The translations under genes and the position numbers were made by a program. DNA of 64,000 nucleotides from JADLBR01 sp964651705. Its GTDB lineage: Bacteria > Verrucomicrobiota > Verrucomicrobiia > JADLBR01. This document shows, in pieces, positions 28,232 through 36,763 of this stretch. Each line of letters starts with the position of its first letter. The stretch's first letter is position 1. The notes under the pieces were generated by a model. That model worked only from the letters and a program-made list of their open reading frames with translations. It searched no databases and was not told where the DNA came from. The stretch is from NCBI GenBank assembly GCA_964651705.1, contig CAZYWZ010000015.1:19430-83429 (forward strand), given 5' to 3'.

Positions 28232-29641
28232 TCAATCCCTCCGCCGAATGCTCGAGGACAAGATCCCCAGCTCCGTCCGGTACTTCGCGATCGTCCGGCG
28301 CGCGATGTCCAGACCCCGCCCCCGAAAGATCTTCACGATCTGCTCGTCGGACAACGGCCGCGCCTTGTCCTCGCCCTCGATGATCTGCTGCAGCGCATCC
28401 TTCACGCTCTTGTTGGAAAGCGTCTCCCCGTCCGAGGTCCGGTACCCCGGGGTGAAAAAGAACTTCAGCTCGAACACGCCCCACGGCGTGCGCGCGTACT
28501 TGTTCGCGATCGCTCGGCTCACGGTGGTCTCGTGCACCCCGATCGCCTCCGCCACCAGCGCCAGCGTCATCGGCTTCAGCTGCGATACCCCACCCTCCAG
28601 AAATTCCGATTGCCGACGCACGATCTCCTCCGCGATCCGCCGGATCGTCTCCTGCCTTTGCCGGATCGCGTGGATCACCTGCTTCCCAGAGCGGATCCGC
28701 TCCCGCAGGTACTTCTTCAATTCGTCGCGCCCGGCGCTCGATGCCAGCATCTCCTTGTACTCGTTGCTGATCCGCAACCTCGGCAGCGCATCCTCGTTGG
28801 TCGCCACCCGCCACCCGCCGCCCTCGTCGCGCGAGATAAAGACCTCGGGCACCACGATGTCCGAGCGGCTCTCCGGCAGGAACGCCCGGCCCGGCTTCGG
28901 GTCGAGGGTCGCGACGAACTCCGCCGCCGCCCGGACACGCCTCGGGTTCTCGCCGCACGCCCGCGCGATCTGCTCGAACCGCCGGTTCCCCAGATCGTCC
29001 AGATGGTCCCGCACGATGTCCGCCTCCAGATCCTCCCCCTTGCCCAGCCGCTCCAACTGGATCAGCAGGCACTCGCGCAGGTCCCTCGCCCCGACCCCCA
29101 CCGGATCAAATGTCCGCACCAGCGCCAGCGCCCGATCCACCACCTCGGCCGATACCCCGCACCCCGCCGCGATCTCTTCGTCCGTCGCCCGCAAAAACCC
29201 ATCGTCGTCGATGTCCCCGATGATCTCCAGCCCCGCCTTGAGCACTTCCGGATCCGTGGCCGAGAGCCGCAACTGCTCTTCCAGATGATCCGCCAGCGTC
29301 CGCTCCCCCACCAGCGAATCAAAAAAGAACTGCCTCCTCTCCTCATCCTCCGCCGTCGCCCGCGGCCCAGACCTCTCGCGGGCGAAATACGCCCGGGTGT
29401 CCTCGTCGATCTGTCGCAGCTCCTCGATCTTCGCGTCCAGATCGGCCTCCCCCCCATCGGCCTCGGACGGCGGCCCCGATTCCTCCGGTTCCTCCAGCAC
29501 CGGATTCTCGCTCATCTCCTTCTGCACCAGCGAACGGAGCTCCATCACCGGCGCCTGCAACATCGCCAGGGCCTGCTGCATCTGCGCGGTGAACACCTGC
29601 GCCTGCTGCATCGACTGCGTCTGTGCGAACTTGAGCGACAC
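28232..29641 (-). CDS. rpoN: RNA polymerase sigma-54 factor
   Basis: A 469-residue sigma-54. The N-terminal activator-interaction region I is Gln/Leu-rich (MSLKFAQTQSMQQAQVFTA, then QMQQALAMLQAPVMEL). An acidic region II follows, then the core-binding domain, the helix-turn-helix, and the C-terminal RpoN box, here ARRTIAKYR, which binds the -24 element. The start is GTG 29641 with only a weak AGGG next to it. Sigma-54 needs AAA+ activators, none of which are in this window. Confidence 0.94.
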   Translation of the reverse strand: MSLKFAQTQSMQQAQVFTAQMQQALAMLQAPVMELRSLVQKEMSENPVLEEPEESGPPSEADGGEADLDAKIEELRQIDEDTRAYFARERSGPRATAEDEERRQFFFDSLVGERTLADHLEEQLRLSATDPEVLKAGLEIIGDIDDDGFLRATDEEIAAGCGVSAEVVDRALALVRTFDPVGVGARDLRECLLIQLERLGKGEDLEADIVRDHLDDLGNRRFEQIARACGENPRRVRAAAEFVATLDPKPGRAFLPESRSDIVVPEVFISRDEGGGWRVATNEDALPRLRISNEYKEMLASSAGRDELKKYLRERIRSGKQVIHAIRQRQETIRRIAEEIVRRQSEFLEGGVSQLKPMTLALVAEAIGVHETTVSRAIANKYARTPWGVFELKFFFTPGYRTSDGETLSNKSVKDALQQIIEGEDKARPLSDEQIVKIFRGRGLDIARRTIAKYRTELGILSSSIRRRD

Positions 29642-29791
29642 CCTGTGGTTATTCTGGCATGGCGCCGCGTCATAGCAAGAGCTATGCCAAACCCCCGATC
29701 CTCGCGTAAGGCCGCACCCAGGGGCGCAACGCTTGGGGATGGAGGGCGCGAAATCCCTTTCGCGCCACGGGCAACCCGCAGGGCCGCGCGT

Positions 29792-29817
29792 GGCGCGGAT
29801 GGGAATCCGCGCCCTAC
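29792..29817 (-). repeat. Single GTAG-footed hairpin in the 426-bp rpoN-MBL gap
   Basis: Foot GTAG (29817-29814), arms GGCGCGGAT/ATCCGCGCC (9 bp, perfect), loop TCCC. The same gap (29642-30067) also holds footless hairpins: about 29914-29933 (arms GGCGCGCA/TGCGCGCC) and 29956-29975 (arms GGCATGCA/TGCATGCC). No gene is evident in the gap; it must also contain the divergent promoters for rpoN and the hydrolase. Confidence 0.72.
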
Positions 29818-30067
29818 AAGACGCGACAGGGTGAGGTGCGCGGATCCTATACGGTTTGTCGAGGGCACATCGGTCGAGGAGTACGCCTTACGCGAGGATT
29901 TGGGCAAACGCAGAGGGCGCGCATCCCTGCGCGCCGAGACCTGCCCATCCCGCGCGGCATGCAAGGCTGCATGCCCTCCGGAATCGCTCGCCAGCCGGGA
30001 GAGCGTGCCTCCAGCGCACCTTGGTTTTCCTTCGGTTTGTGTGCGATGCGCGCTAGATTTCCCCCGG

Positions 30068-30862
30068 ATGCTCCAACTGACCATACTCGGTAGCGGCAGT
30101 TCCGGTAACTGTGCGCTGGTGGAATCGGCCGGCACCCGCCTCCTGGTCGACGCCGGCTTCAGCGCACGGCAGATCGCCCGGAGGTTGGCGACCGTTGGCC
30201 TGGATATCGCCGACATCCACGGGATCCTCCTCACCCACGAACACTCCGACCACACCGCCGGCCTCAAGGTCCTGTGCGGCTCCCTCCGCCTCCCCCTCTA
30301 CTGCAATCGCCTCACCGCCGACTGCCTCCGGCACAACCTGCCCCACTTCGACGGATGGCGCCTCTTCAACACCGGAGACCGGCTCGCCATCGGCGACCTC
30401 GCGGTCGAAACCTTTTCCGTCCCCCATGACGCCAACGACCCCGTCGGCTTCGTCATCGAACACGCCGAGGCCCGCGTCGGTTTCCTCACCGACATCGGCC
30501 ACCCCACCGAATTGGCCATCGAGCGCGTCCGCCGCTGCCACGCGATCCTGCTCGAGGCCAACCACGACCTCGACCTCCTGCAAAACGACACCCGCCGCCC
30601 CTGGCCCGTCAAACAGCGAATCCTCTCCCGCCACGGCCACCTCTCCAACGCTGGCGCCGCCGAATTGGTCCGCCGCGTCCTCCACGACGACCTCTCGCAC
30701 ATCTTCCTCGGACACCTCAGCCCCGACTGCAACACGCCAGAACTCGCCCTGGCCACCATCGGCGCCGTCCTCGACGCCCTCGGCGCCCGCGACCGGATCC
30801 GCCTCCTCGCCGCCTGCCAAGACCGCCCCTCCGAGCGCGTCGCCATCGGACCGGCCCGCTAG
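30068..30862 (+). CDS. YycJ/WalJ-like metallo-beta-lactamase-fold hydrolase
   Basis: A 264-residue MBL-fold protein. The N-terminus LTILGSGSSGNCALVE and the metal motif LLTHEHSDH (HxHxDH), followed by SVPHDA and LGHLS, match the YycJ/WalJ group of predicted 5'-exonuclease or phosphodiesterase-like hydrolases. It is probably cytoplasmic, as no signal peptide is seen. The ATG at 30068 begins the conserved domain; the very long upstream open frame is a shadow of rpoN and aroE. The gene stands alone, with composite repeat A3 about 90 bp downstream. The physiological substrate is not known. Confidence 0.85.
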   Translation: MLQLTILGSGSSGNCALVESAGTRLLVDAGFSARQIARRLATVGLDIADIHGILLTHEHSDHTAGLKVLCGSLRLPLYCNRLTADCLRHNLPHFDGWRLFNTGDRLAIGDLAVETFSVPHDANDPVGFVIEHAEARVGFLTDIGHPTELAIERVRRCHAILLEANHDLDLLQNDTRRPWPVKQRILSRHGHLSNAGAAELVRRVLHDDLSHIFLGHLSPDCNTPELALATIGAVLDALGARDRIRLLAACQDRPSERVAIGPAR

Positions 30863-30950
30863 CAGCCTGTTGAAAATCCGATATGGCGCCCGCATTGGGC
30901 ACGGGAGGGACGCCGGCCCCGGCGTCCGCGTCCCACCAGATACCCCTCAC

Positions 30951-31071
30951 TCGAAAATACGACGTAACTCCCTAGTAGCGAAGGGCCTTCGCCCTTCGCC
31001 GCGGGATAGGAAGCGGCTTCGCTACAATTTTCCGCCCCGGCTGTGCCCCGCCTGCGGGGCGCGGGATCTGA
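30951..31071 (+). repeat. Dispersed composite repeat, copy A3
   Basis: Third copy of the 3237/8650 element, with the same CGAAAATACGACGTAACT flank. GTAG 30975-30978 with arms CGAAGGGC/GCCCTTCG and loop CTTC is intact. The mirror half is truncated, but CTTCGCTAC is kept (CTAC 31022-31025). The third hairpin (about 31043-31062) is slightly mutated. Just upstream, at about 30908-30925, is a separate GGACGCC/GGCGTCC hairpin without a T-tract. Confidence 0.82.
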
Positions 31072-31091
31072 CTGACTCGAAAATTGCAGAC

Positions 31092-31115
31092 GTAGCCACG
31101 GCCGCCAGGCCGTGG
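31092..31115 (+). repeat. Single perfect GTAG-footed hairpin
   Basis: Foot GTAG 31092-31095, perfect arms CCACGGCC/GGCCGTGG, loop GCCA. It matches the left half of the 8882 doublet, including the preceding CAGAC, but here the arms are perfect. It lies in the 331-bp gap 30863-31193 with copy A3. Confidence 0.78.
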
Positions 31116-31193
31116 ACCCGCGCTGGCCGAGCGCCCATCCCGCCCCCCCAACGCATTGCGCCCCGGCGTTGCTAAGGCTACGATTTGTGTTTC

Positions 31194-31898
31194 ATGCGCC
31201 ACCGCCCGGGCCAGCTCTCCCTTAGCCTGACGGCCTCCATCGCCGCGCATGCCCTTGCCCTGTGGTTCCTCGCCGCGGCCTGGCCCGACGCGATCCCCAC
31301 CCCCCCGGCGCCGATCATCCCCACCCTCCGCCTTCAATCGCCCCCTCCCACGCCGATCATCCTCGAAGCGCCCGCCCCAGCCACCCCAGAACCGGAGCCA
31401 CCACCGCCCCCAGAACCACCCCCACCGCCACCGCCCAAACCCCCGAAGGAGACGCCTCCGCAGAAACCCGTCGTCTCGTTGCCCGAGGAGCCGCCGCTCG
31501 CGCCCCAACCGGAACCACCTCCAGAGCCCCGGCCTGAGCCCAGAAAACCCCCGCCCACCGTCCAGGAGGCACCCGCGCCGCGCCCCGCCCCCCGAACCCC
31601 CGGCCCCCCCGCCCCCGTTGCCACGATCCGCGCCCGACCTTTCCAGGCCCCCAATCCCCCCTATCCCGCCACCGCCCGCCGCGATGGCGCCGAAGGGGAA
31701 GTCCTCGTCGCCGCCTCCATCCAGCCCGATGGCACCGTCGCCGACGTTGCCATCTCACGCAGCTCCGGCCGCGGCGACCTCGACCAAGCCGCCGCGGCGA
31801 CCGTCCGCAACCGATGGCGATTCCGCCCCGCCACCCGCGGCGGAAGACCCGTCCCCTCCCGCGAGACCGTCCTCGTCCGATTCGTCCTTGAAGAATGA
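31194..31898 (+). CDS. TonB-like energy transducer
   Basis: A 234-residue protein with an N-terminal signal anchor (ASIAAHALALWFLAAAW), a long Pro/Glu-rich periplasm-spanning linker (~50-140), and a C-terminal TonB-fold domain (NPPYPATARRDGAEGEV, then WRFRPA). Such proteins couple inner-membrane proton motive force to outer-membrane receptors, normally with ExbB/ExbD, which are absent here. An upstream TTG (31185) is possible, but ATG 31194 is preferred. Its stop overlaps the msrA start. Confidence 0.85.
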   Translation: MRHRPGQLSLSLTASIAAHALALWFLAAAWPDAIPTPPAPIIPTLRLQSPPPTPIILEAPAPATPEPEPPPPPEPPPPPPPKPPKETPPQKPVVSLPEEPPLAPQPEPPPEPRPEPRKPPPTVQEAPAPRPAPRTPGPPAPVATIRARPFQAPNPPYPATARRDGAEGEVLVAASIQPDGTVADVAISRSSGRGDLDQAAAATVRNRWRFRPATRGGRPVPSRETVLVRFVLEE

Positions 31899-32521
31899 CC
31901 GCGCCGCAGCAATTTTCCAACATGCGAATCCATATGTTCGCCGTTGCCACGGCCCTCGCCGCCACCTGTCTAGTCGCACGAACCCTCGCGGAGGAAAAAG
32001 CCATGACCGATAAGCCCAAGACCGAAAAGGCCACCTTCGGCGGCGGCTGCTTCTGGTGCGTCGAGGCCGTCTTCGAGCGCGTCCCGGGCGTCATATCCGC
32101 GGTCTCTGGCTACGCCGCCGGACACACCCAGAACCCCAATTACAAACAGGTCTGCGCCGGCGACACCGGCCACGCCGAGGTCGTCCAGATCGAGTACGAC
32201 CCCTCCAAGATCTCCTACGAGGCGTTGCTGAAAATCTTCTGGAAGGCCCACGACCCCACCACCCTCAACCAGCAGGGCGCCGACAAGGGCACCCAATACC
32301 GCTCCATCATCCTCACCCACGACGACGCCCAGCGCGCCGCCGCGGAAAAGTCCAAGGCCGACGCCGCCCAAGACTTCGCCGACCCCATCGTCACCGAAAT
32401 CCAGCCCCTCGCCCCATTCTACCCCGCCGAGGACTACCACCAGGACTATTTCGCCAAAAACCCCAACGCCCCGTATTGCGTCTACGTCATCAAACCCAAG
32501 CTCGAGAAGGTCAAACCCTGA
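31895..32521 (+). CDS. msrA: Peptide methionine-S-sulfoxide reductase A, probably exported
   Basis: A 208-residue enzyme that reduces methionine-(S)-sulfoxide in proteins. The catalytic motif GGCFWCVEAVF, the GYAAGHTQNPNY substrate region and the AEDYHQDYF block are intact. A recycling Cys occurs near the C-terminus in YCVYVI. A hydrophobic stretch (MFAVATALAATCLVA) before the domain suggests export to the periplasm. ATG 31895 overlaps the TonB-like stop (ATGA); ATG 31922 would give a tighter signal peptide. Confidence 0.92.
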   Translation: MTAPQQFSNMRIHMFAVATALAATCLVARTLAEEKAMTDKPKTEKATFGGGCFWCVEAVFERVPGVISAVSGYAAGHTQNPNYKQVCAGDTGHAEVVQIEYDPSKISYEALLKIFWKAHDPTTLNQQGADKGTQYRSIILTHDDAQRAAAEKSKADAAQDFADPIVTEIQPLAPFYPAEDYHQDYFAKNPNAPYCVYVIKPKLEKVKP

Positions 32522-32523
32522 CG

Positions 32524-33531
32524 TCAGCGCAGCGCCGGACGCCCGTCGCGCCAGACGATCTCGACCCGCGACAGGAACCAGGTCTTCCCCCCGTCGCCGT
32601 TGCCCTGGAAAAATAACCAGCTCCTCCCATCCCCATCATCGAAGATGGCGGGATGCCCCGACTCCGACGAGTTCCAGCTGCCCGGCTCCCCGTTGGGCAG
32701 CAGCGGGCGCTCCGATAGTCGCCTCCATGTCAGACCGTCGGCGCTCTCGGCCACGCCGATCTGCTGCGGCCCGTTGTTATAGCCCCCGGCGTAAAACATG
32801 AAATAGCGGTCGCCCCGCCGGCACACGGATGGCGCCTCGATGCACGCCTTGCCCCCGGGCTTCTCCCAGTCCAACTCCGGCTCCAGCACCGGCCCATCGC
32901 CCTCCTGACGCCACGCCCCCCGCCCAAAGTCCGACGCCAGCGGCGCCGATGCCGCCGCCACCATCTGCGTGCTCATCGTCGGATCGCGCGTCGCATACAG
33001 CAGGATCAGCCTCGCCCCCACCTCGAAAACCTCCGCGTCGATCGCGCGGCCAGAATTCCACGACCCCGTCGGACGAAATACCGGGTTCGACCGATCCCGC
33101 TCAAACCGGATCCCATCGGCCGAGACCGCGTGGCAGATTGCGTCCTTTGGCCCATTCCCGTACGTCTGGTAAAAAAGGTGCACCTTCCCACCGATCACCC
33201 GCGCCCCCGGCGCGCATAGCCCATTGGCCTCGCACGGCTGCTCCGGCCCCATCTCAGCCACCTTCTCCCACCGGACCAGATCCCGGCTCTCCGCTATCCC
33301 AATCCCCCAGCCCTTCGGCCCGCCCTCAGGCCTCCGGTCCCCCGAATACGGCGGCAACGAAAAATACATCAGATGCCGCCCCCCAAACCCCACCACCGAC
33401 GGATCCTTCGAAAATGGCACCCCCTTCCGCGACGCGTCACCAAAATACATCGCCGGCACCCCCACCGGATCGCCTGCCCGCCCAGACTCATCTCCCGCGA
33501 CCGCCCCAACCGTCGCTCCCCACAGGATCAT
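32524..33531 (-). CDS. GH43/GH32-like five-bladed propeller glycoside hydrolase, exported
   Basis: A predicted secreted glycosidase of about 335 residues with a five-bladed beta-propeller fold. Blade motifs are DPSVVGFGGRHLMYFSLPP, ESRDLVRWEKV, EAPSVCRRGDRYFMFYAGG and SGHPAIFDDGDGRSWLFFQG; a DPS aspartate near the start and an EAPS glutamate fit the catalytic positions of GH43-type enzymes. The family cannot be fixed from these motifs alone. The start is uncertain: ATG 33531 gives a short signal segment, GTG 33540 adds an Arg, and the frame is open to 33645. It diverges from a PEP-CTERM gene. Confidence 0.68.
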   Translation of the reverse strand: MILWGATVGAVAGDESGRAGDPVGVPAMYFGDASRKGVPFSKDPSVVGFGGRHLMYFSLPPYSGDRRPEGGPKGWGIGIAESRDLVRWEKVAEMGPEQPCEANGLCAPGARVIGGKVHLFYQTYGNGPKDAICHAVSADGIRFERDRSNPVFRPTGSWNSGRAIDAEVFEVGARLILLYATRDPTMSTQMVAAASAPLASDFGRGAWRQEGDGPVLEPELDWEKPGGKACIEAPSVCRRGDRYFMFYAGGYNNGPQQIGVAESADGLTWRRLSERPLLPNGEPGSWNSSESGHPAIFDDGDGRSWLFFQGNGDGGKTWFLSRVEIVWRDGRPALR

Positions 33532-33572
33532 TCGAATCACCCCCGCGCCGAAATTCTTGCCCGTCGCGGAAC

Positions 33573-33597
33573 AAAGTGCTTTTCTAATGCTCACTTT
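33573..33597. promoter_or_regulatory. Inverted repeat in the GH43-like / PEP-CTERM divergent promoter
   Basis: AAAGTG (33573-33578) and CACTTT (33592-33597) form a 6-bp inverted repeat with a 13-bp spacer in the 112-bp region between divergent gene starts. The surrounding stretch is clearly more AT-rich than average here and includes a possible -10 (TATCTT about 33602). The site could be an operator for a shared regulator. This is a motif observation only. Confidence 0.3.
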
Positions 33598-33643
33598 AGC
33601 GTATCTTATTACACCTCTCCGAAACCGCCGCGAGGACAACACC

Positions 33644-34492
33644 ATGAAAATACTCTCTCTTCCGCTGCTCGGTTGCTTAGCGATGGTCGGCGCTCAAGTC
33701 CATGGCCAAGTGCTTTGGCCGGACAACTGGTCCACCAACAGCGGCCTGAATCCGGGACCCGGCGTATGGCGACCCATCACGGTCAGCAACGGCGCGGCGG
33801 TCTATGCCGACAGTCTCGACGATGTGAACCCGAACCCCACCGATATCGTCGGGGGCATCGACCACCACGGCAACGGCCCGTACCCCGCGGGTTTCTATTA
33901 CTTTGACGAGACCAACCTCATGTTCCGGGTCCGCCTGGAGGGCGATCCGACGGACGACGCCACTAATCCAACTTCATTCGGGCAGAACGTTTGGGGGGTC
34001 TACTTCAATACCGACAACGATCCGGATGTCGATTTCATCCTTCAGCTCGACAGCTCGAGCGATAACTGGCTCGAGTTGGGTACGCCGACCAGCGGTGGCC
34101 CGACAAATGGTTGGGATGTCTCTGTCCCCGAACCCCACGCGCTGGTCGCCGATCTCACCAACGGGTTTCCATCCATCTATTACCGCGTGACCAACGCCAC
34201 CTGGATCGATGGCTCACATTTTCACACGGGCGCGGCAAGCGATGACTATTTCTTGGACGTCGCGGTCAGTCGGCTTCAGTTCACGAACTACACCGGCATC
34301 GGATTTAACGATGGCTTCGAGGTGGCGCTGGCGACGTCCACCAGCCATATCCTGTACAATGGCAATGTCATCAAGGACGGACCTGATTACGCGATCTGGA
34401 GCGATGTGATCCCGGTGCCCGAACCGGGGGTTTTCATCCTGACCACTCTTGCCGCCCTGATGACCATCATCGGGCGCGCGCGCAGGCGGTGA
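33644..34492 (+). CDS. PEP-CTERM-sorted secreted protein
   Basis: A 282-residue exported protein. It has a Sec signal (MKILSLPLLGCLAMVGAQVHG), a ~230-residue Asn/Asp/Gly-rich beta domain of unknown fold with repeated TSG/NPT-like turns, and a PEP-CTERM tail: VPEPG motif, hydrophobic helix (VFILTTLAALMTIIG) and basic end RARRR. PEP-CTERM proteins are processed by an exosortase (not in this window) and often go to the surface or exopolysaccharide. A GAGGA site precedes ATG 33644. It is divergent from a GH43-like hydrolase. Confidence 0.85.
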   Translation: MKILSLPLLGCLAMVGAQVHGQVLWPDNWSTNSGLNPGPGVWRPITVSNGAAVYADSLDDVNPNPTDIVGGIDHHGNGPYPAGFYYFDETNLMFRVRLEGDPTDDATNPTSFGQNVWGVYFNTDNDPDVDFILQLDSSSDNWLELGTPTSGGPTNGWDVSVPEPHALVADLTNGFPSIYYRVTNATWIDGSHFHTGAASDDYFLDVAVSRLQFTNYTGIGFNDGFEVALATSTSHILYNGNVIKDGPDYAIWSDVIPVPEPGVFILTTLAALMTIIGRARRR

Positions 34493-34504
34493 GCCTCGTC
34501 CGCC

Positions 34505-34888
34505 TCATCGCCTCCGCGCCACCACCTCGATCTCGACCCTCGCGCCCATCGGCAGCGCCGCCACCCCGATCGTGCTGCGCGCCGGCTTCCACTCCCCAAA
34601 ATACTCGGCGTAGACCCCGTTCATCGCGGCGAAATCCCCCATGTCCGGCAGGAAGACCGTCGCCTTCGCCACGTCGCGCAGCCCGAGCCCCTCCGCGGCC
34701 AAGACGGCGATGATATTCTCCAACACGCGACGGGCCTGCGCCGCCACATCGCCCTCGACCAACTTTCCCGTCGCCGGATCGATCGGGATCTGTCCAGAGA
34801 GGAAAATCAGATCCCCGGCCACGATACCCTGCGAATAGGGACCCACCGCCTTGGGTGCGTTCCCCGCCTCGATCACCTCCAGTGCCAT
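34505..34888 (-). CDS. RidA-family 2-iminobutanoate/2-iminopropanoate deaminase
   Basis: A 127-residue YjgF/YER057c/UK114 protein that hydrolyses reactive enamine/imine intermediates from PLP enzymes. Conserved blocks are GPYSQGIVAGDLIFLSGQIP, the Arg-bearing ARRVLENI and ARSTIGVAALPMGARVEIE ending; the imine-contact Arg is in PARST. An AAAGGAG site precedes ATG 34888. It starts 23 bp downstream of the malQ stop on the same strand, so co-transcription is likely. Confidence 0.93.
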   Translation of the reverse strand: MALEVIEAGNAPKAVGPYSQGIVAGDLIFLSGQIPIDPATGKLVEGDVAAQARRVLENIIAVLAAEGLGLRDVAKATVFLPDMGDFAAMNGVYAEYFGEWKPARSTIGVAALPMGARVEIEVVARRR

Positions 34889-34911
34889 GCTCCGCTCCTT
34901 TCGTCCGCGGG

Positions 34912-36612
34912 TCATCCCCGCCCCGTCTCGCGTATCAACCTCGCGAAAACCTCGCCTTTTTGCGCGAATGCCCCGATCTGCTCGAACTCCTCGACGCGGC
35001 ACGGCATCCGGTACGTCCAGTTCGCCCCACCGGAGACCCCGGGTACATTGAAGCGCCCGTCCAGACCGAAGACGTCAGTCAGCATGAACAACGCCAGCCA
35101 GGACCTGCTGTACATCGTCGCCCGCAGTATCCCCTCGTGCAGCGCAGCGTTGAATCCCCGCGGCATCTCCTGCCCCCCGAGGGCCGCAAACTCCATCAGC
35201 GCCTCCATCTCGCGCCGCGCGCGGCGGCCGGCCTCGCCCTCGGGGTCGGCCTTGAGCGCGCGCCACCACTCGGCCCATGCCGCCGCCAGCGGCGGATGAT
35301 CGTGCGTCCCGGGCGTCGCCACCGAAAGCGGCGGATAGCTGTCCGGATGGTGATACCCACCGCCCGGATGCCGCAGGAACATCGGGATCGAAAAACCCGG
35401 CATCCCCAACTCCGCCAGCGCGCCCGGCACGTACTCCGGCACCACCCCCAGGTCTTCCGCGACGACAACCGAGTCCCCCGCGGCATCGGCCAGCACCCGC
35501 AGCAGCGCCACCCCTTCCCGCCGGTTCGCCTCCTTGTGCCCCGGCGTATCATCCGGGCGTGGCCTGAATCCGGGCAGCCTCCCCCCCGCCAGCGCCGCCG
35601 CCTCCGCCTCCCCAAGGCCCAGAAATTCCCCGTTGCGCTCCGGCACCCATGGAAACGCATAGACCCGGAAAAACCCCAGCACGTGATCGACCCGGAAGAT
35701 GTGAAACACCCGGCAGGTGTTCTGCACCCGAAGCCGCCACCAGTCGAAATCCCGCTCCCCCAACGCCGCCCAATCGTAAAGGGGTATGCCCCAGTTCTGA
35801 CCCCACTCCGCCGTGAATCGATCCGCCGCAAACGTCTTCTCCGGCGGCGCCCCGCCGCTCCACTCCAGATCGAAGACCTCCCGGTTCCCCCAGACATCGG
35901 CGCTGCACCGGCTCACCCCAAACGGGATGTCGCCCATCAGCCGGACGCCCTCCCGATCCGCGTGCGCCCTCACCCCCTCCCACTGCCCATACGCCAACCA
36001 CTGGATATAACAAAAGCGCTCCCGGCGCCGCAGCAGCTCCCCGCGCCGTGCCTCCCCCAGAGAACCCAGCCACCCCTCCGCGGATGCCGGATCCCGGTGC
36101 TCCGCGGGCCAGCCCATCCACGCCGGATTGCCCCCATTCTCCTCCACCAGCAGCCGGAACAGGCTGTACCGCGGTAGCCACTCCCCGTGCGCCTCGCAAA
36201 ACCTCCGATACTCCCCCGCCCGATCCGTCCCCCGCGCCAGCTCCCGCGACTCGAATCGCTCAAATGCCCGCCACAGCAGCCGATCCTTCAACGCCCTCAC
36301 CCCCGAGTAATCCACCGGCCCAGAACGCAGCGCGCCCACCTGCTCGGCCCCCGCCTCCGCCGCGAAATCCGCCTCCCCCAGATCCGCCACGTGCCCGGGA
36401 TCGAGCGTCAGCGTCGTCGGCTCGATCGCCATCGCGCTGATCGCGTTGTACGGGCTGTTGTCCGCGCTCGTTTCGTTGATCGGCAGCAACTGCAATACCC
36501 GCCCGCCGCGCCGCGCGCACCACCCCACCATCTCCCGCACCGCCGCCGTGTCCCCAATCCCCAGATCCCCAGCCCGCCGCAACGCAAAACTCGGCACCAG
36601 CACCCCGGCCAT
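34912..36612 (-). CDS. malQ: 4-alpha-glucanotransferase
   Basis: A 566-residue GH77 enzyme that rearranges alpha-1,4-glucans (maltodextrin or glycogen metabolism). N-terminal GVLVPSFALRRAGDLGIGD and LQLLPINETSADNSPYNAIS are typical. The catalytic regions show FRVDHVLGFFR (nucleophile Asp), VVAEDLGVVPEYV (acid/base Glu in AEDLG) and PGTHDHPPLAAAW (transition-state Asp). ATG 36612 has GAGGT 5 nt upstream; ATG 36636 is an alternative. It overlaps no neighbour and leads into ridA. Confidence 0.94.
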   Translation of the reverse strand: MAGVLVPSFALRRAGDLGIGDTAAVREMVGWCARRGGRVLQLLPINETSADNSPYNAISAMAIEPTTLTLDPGHVADLGEADFAAEAGAEQVGALRSGPVDYSGVRALKDRLLWRAFERFESRELARGTDRAGEYRRFCEAHGEWLPRYSLFRLLVEENGGNPAWMGWPAEHRDPASAEGWLGSLGEARRGELLRRRERFCYIQWLAYGQWEGVRAHADREGVRLMGDIPFGVSRCSADVWGNREVFDLEWSGGAPPEKTFAADRFTAEWGQNWGIPLYDWAALGERDFDWWRLRVQNTCRVFHIFRVDHVLGFFRVYAFPWVPERNGEFLGLGEAEAAALAGGRLPGFRPRPDDTPGHKEANRREGVALLRVLADAAGDSVVVAEDLGVVPEYVPGALAELGMPGFSIPMFLRHPGGGYHHPDSYPPLSVATPGTHDHPPLAAAWAEWWRALKADPEGEAGRRARREMEALMEFAALGGQEMPRGFNAALHEGILRATMYSRSWLALFMLTDVFGLDGRFNVPGVSGGANWTYRMPCRVEEFEQIGAFAQKGEVFARLIRETGRG

Positions 36613-36763
36613 TCGACCTCTAATATCCACGCCCATCGCGAACCAAAATGCCCATCAAAGCCAAAAAGACAATCCGCCGATTTTGAATCCGCTCCGGAGG
36701 CCGTATTCCATTACGCGGTTTGAGTTGCGGGCGCCCCGCAAAACCCCATAATTCCCACTCGCT

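Noticed and set aside
27419..30067. Long open frame (over 800 codons) upstream of the MBL hydrolase
   Set aside because: It is antisense to aroE and rpoN, Arg/Pro/His-rich, and a product of high GC; only the part from 30068 has family motifs.
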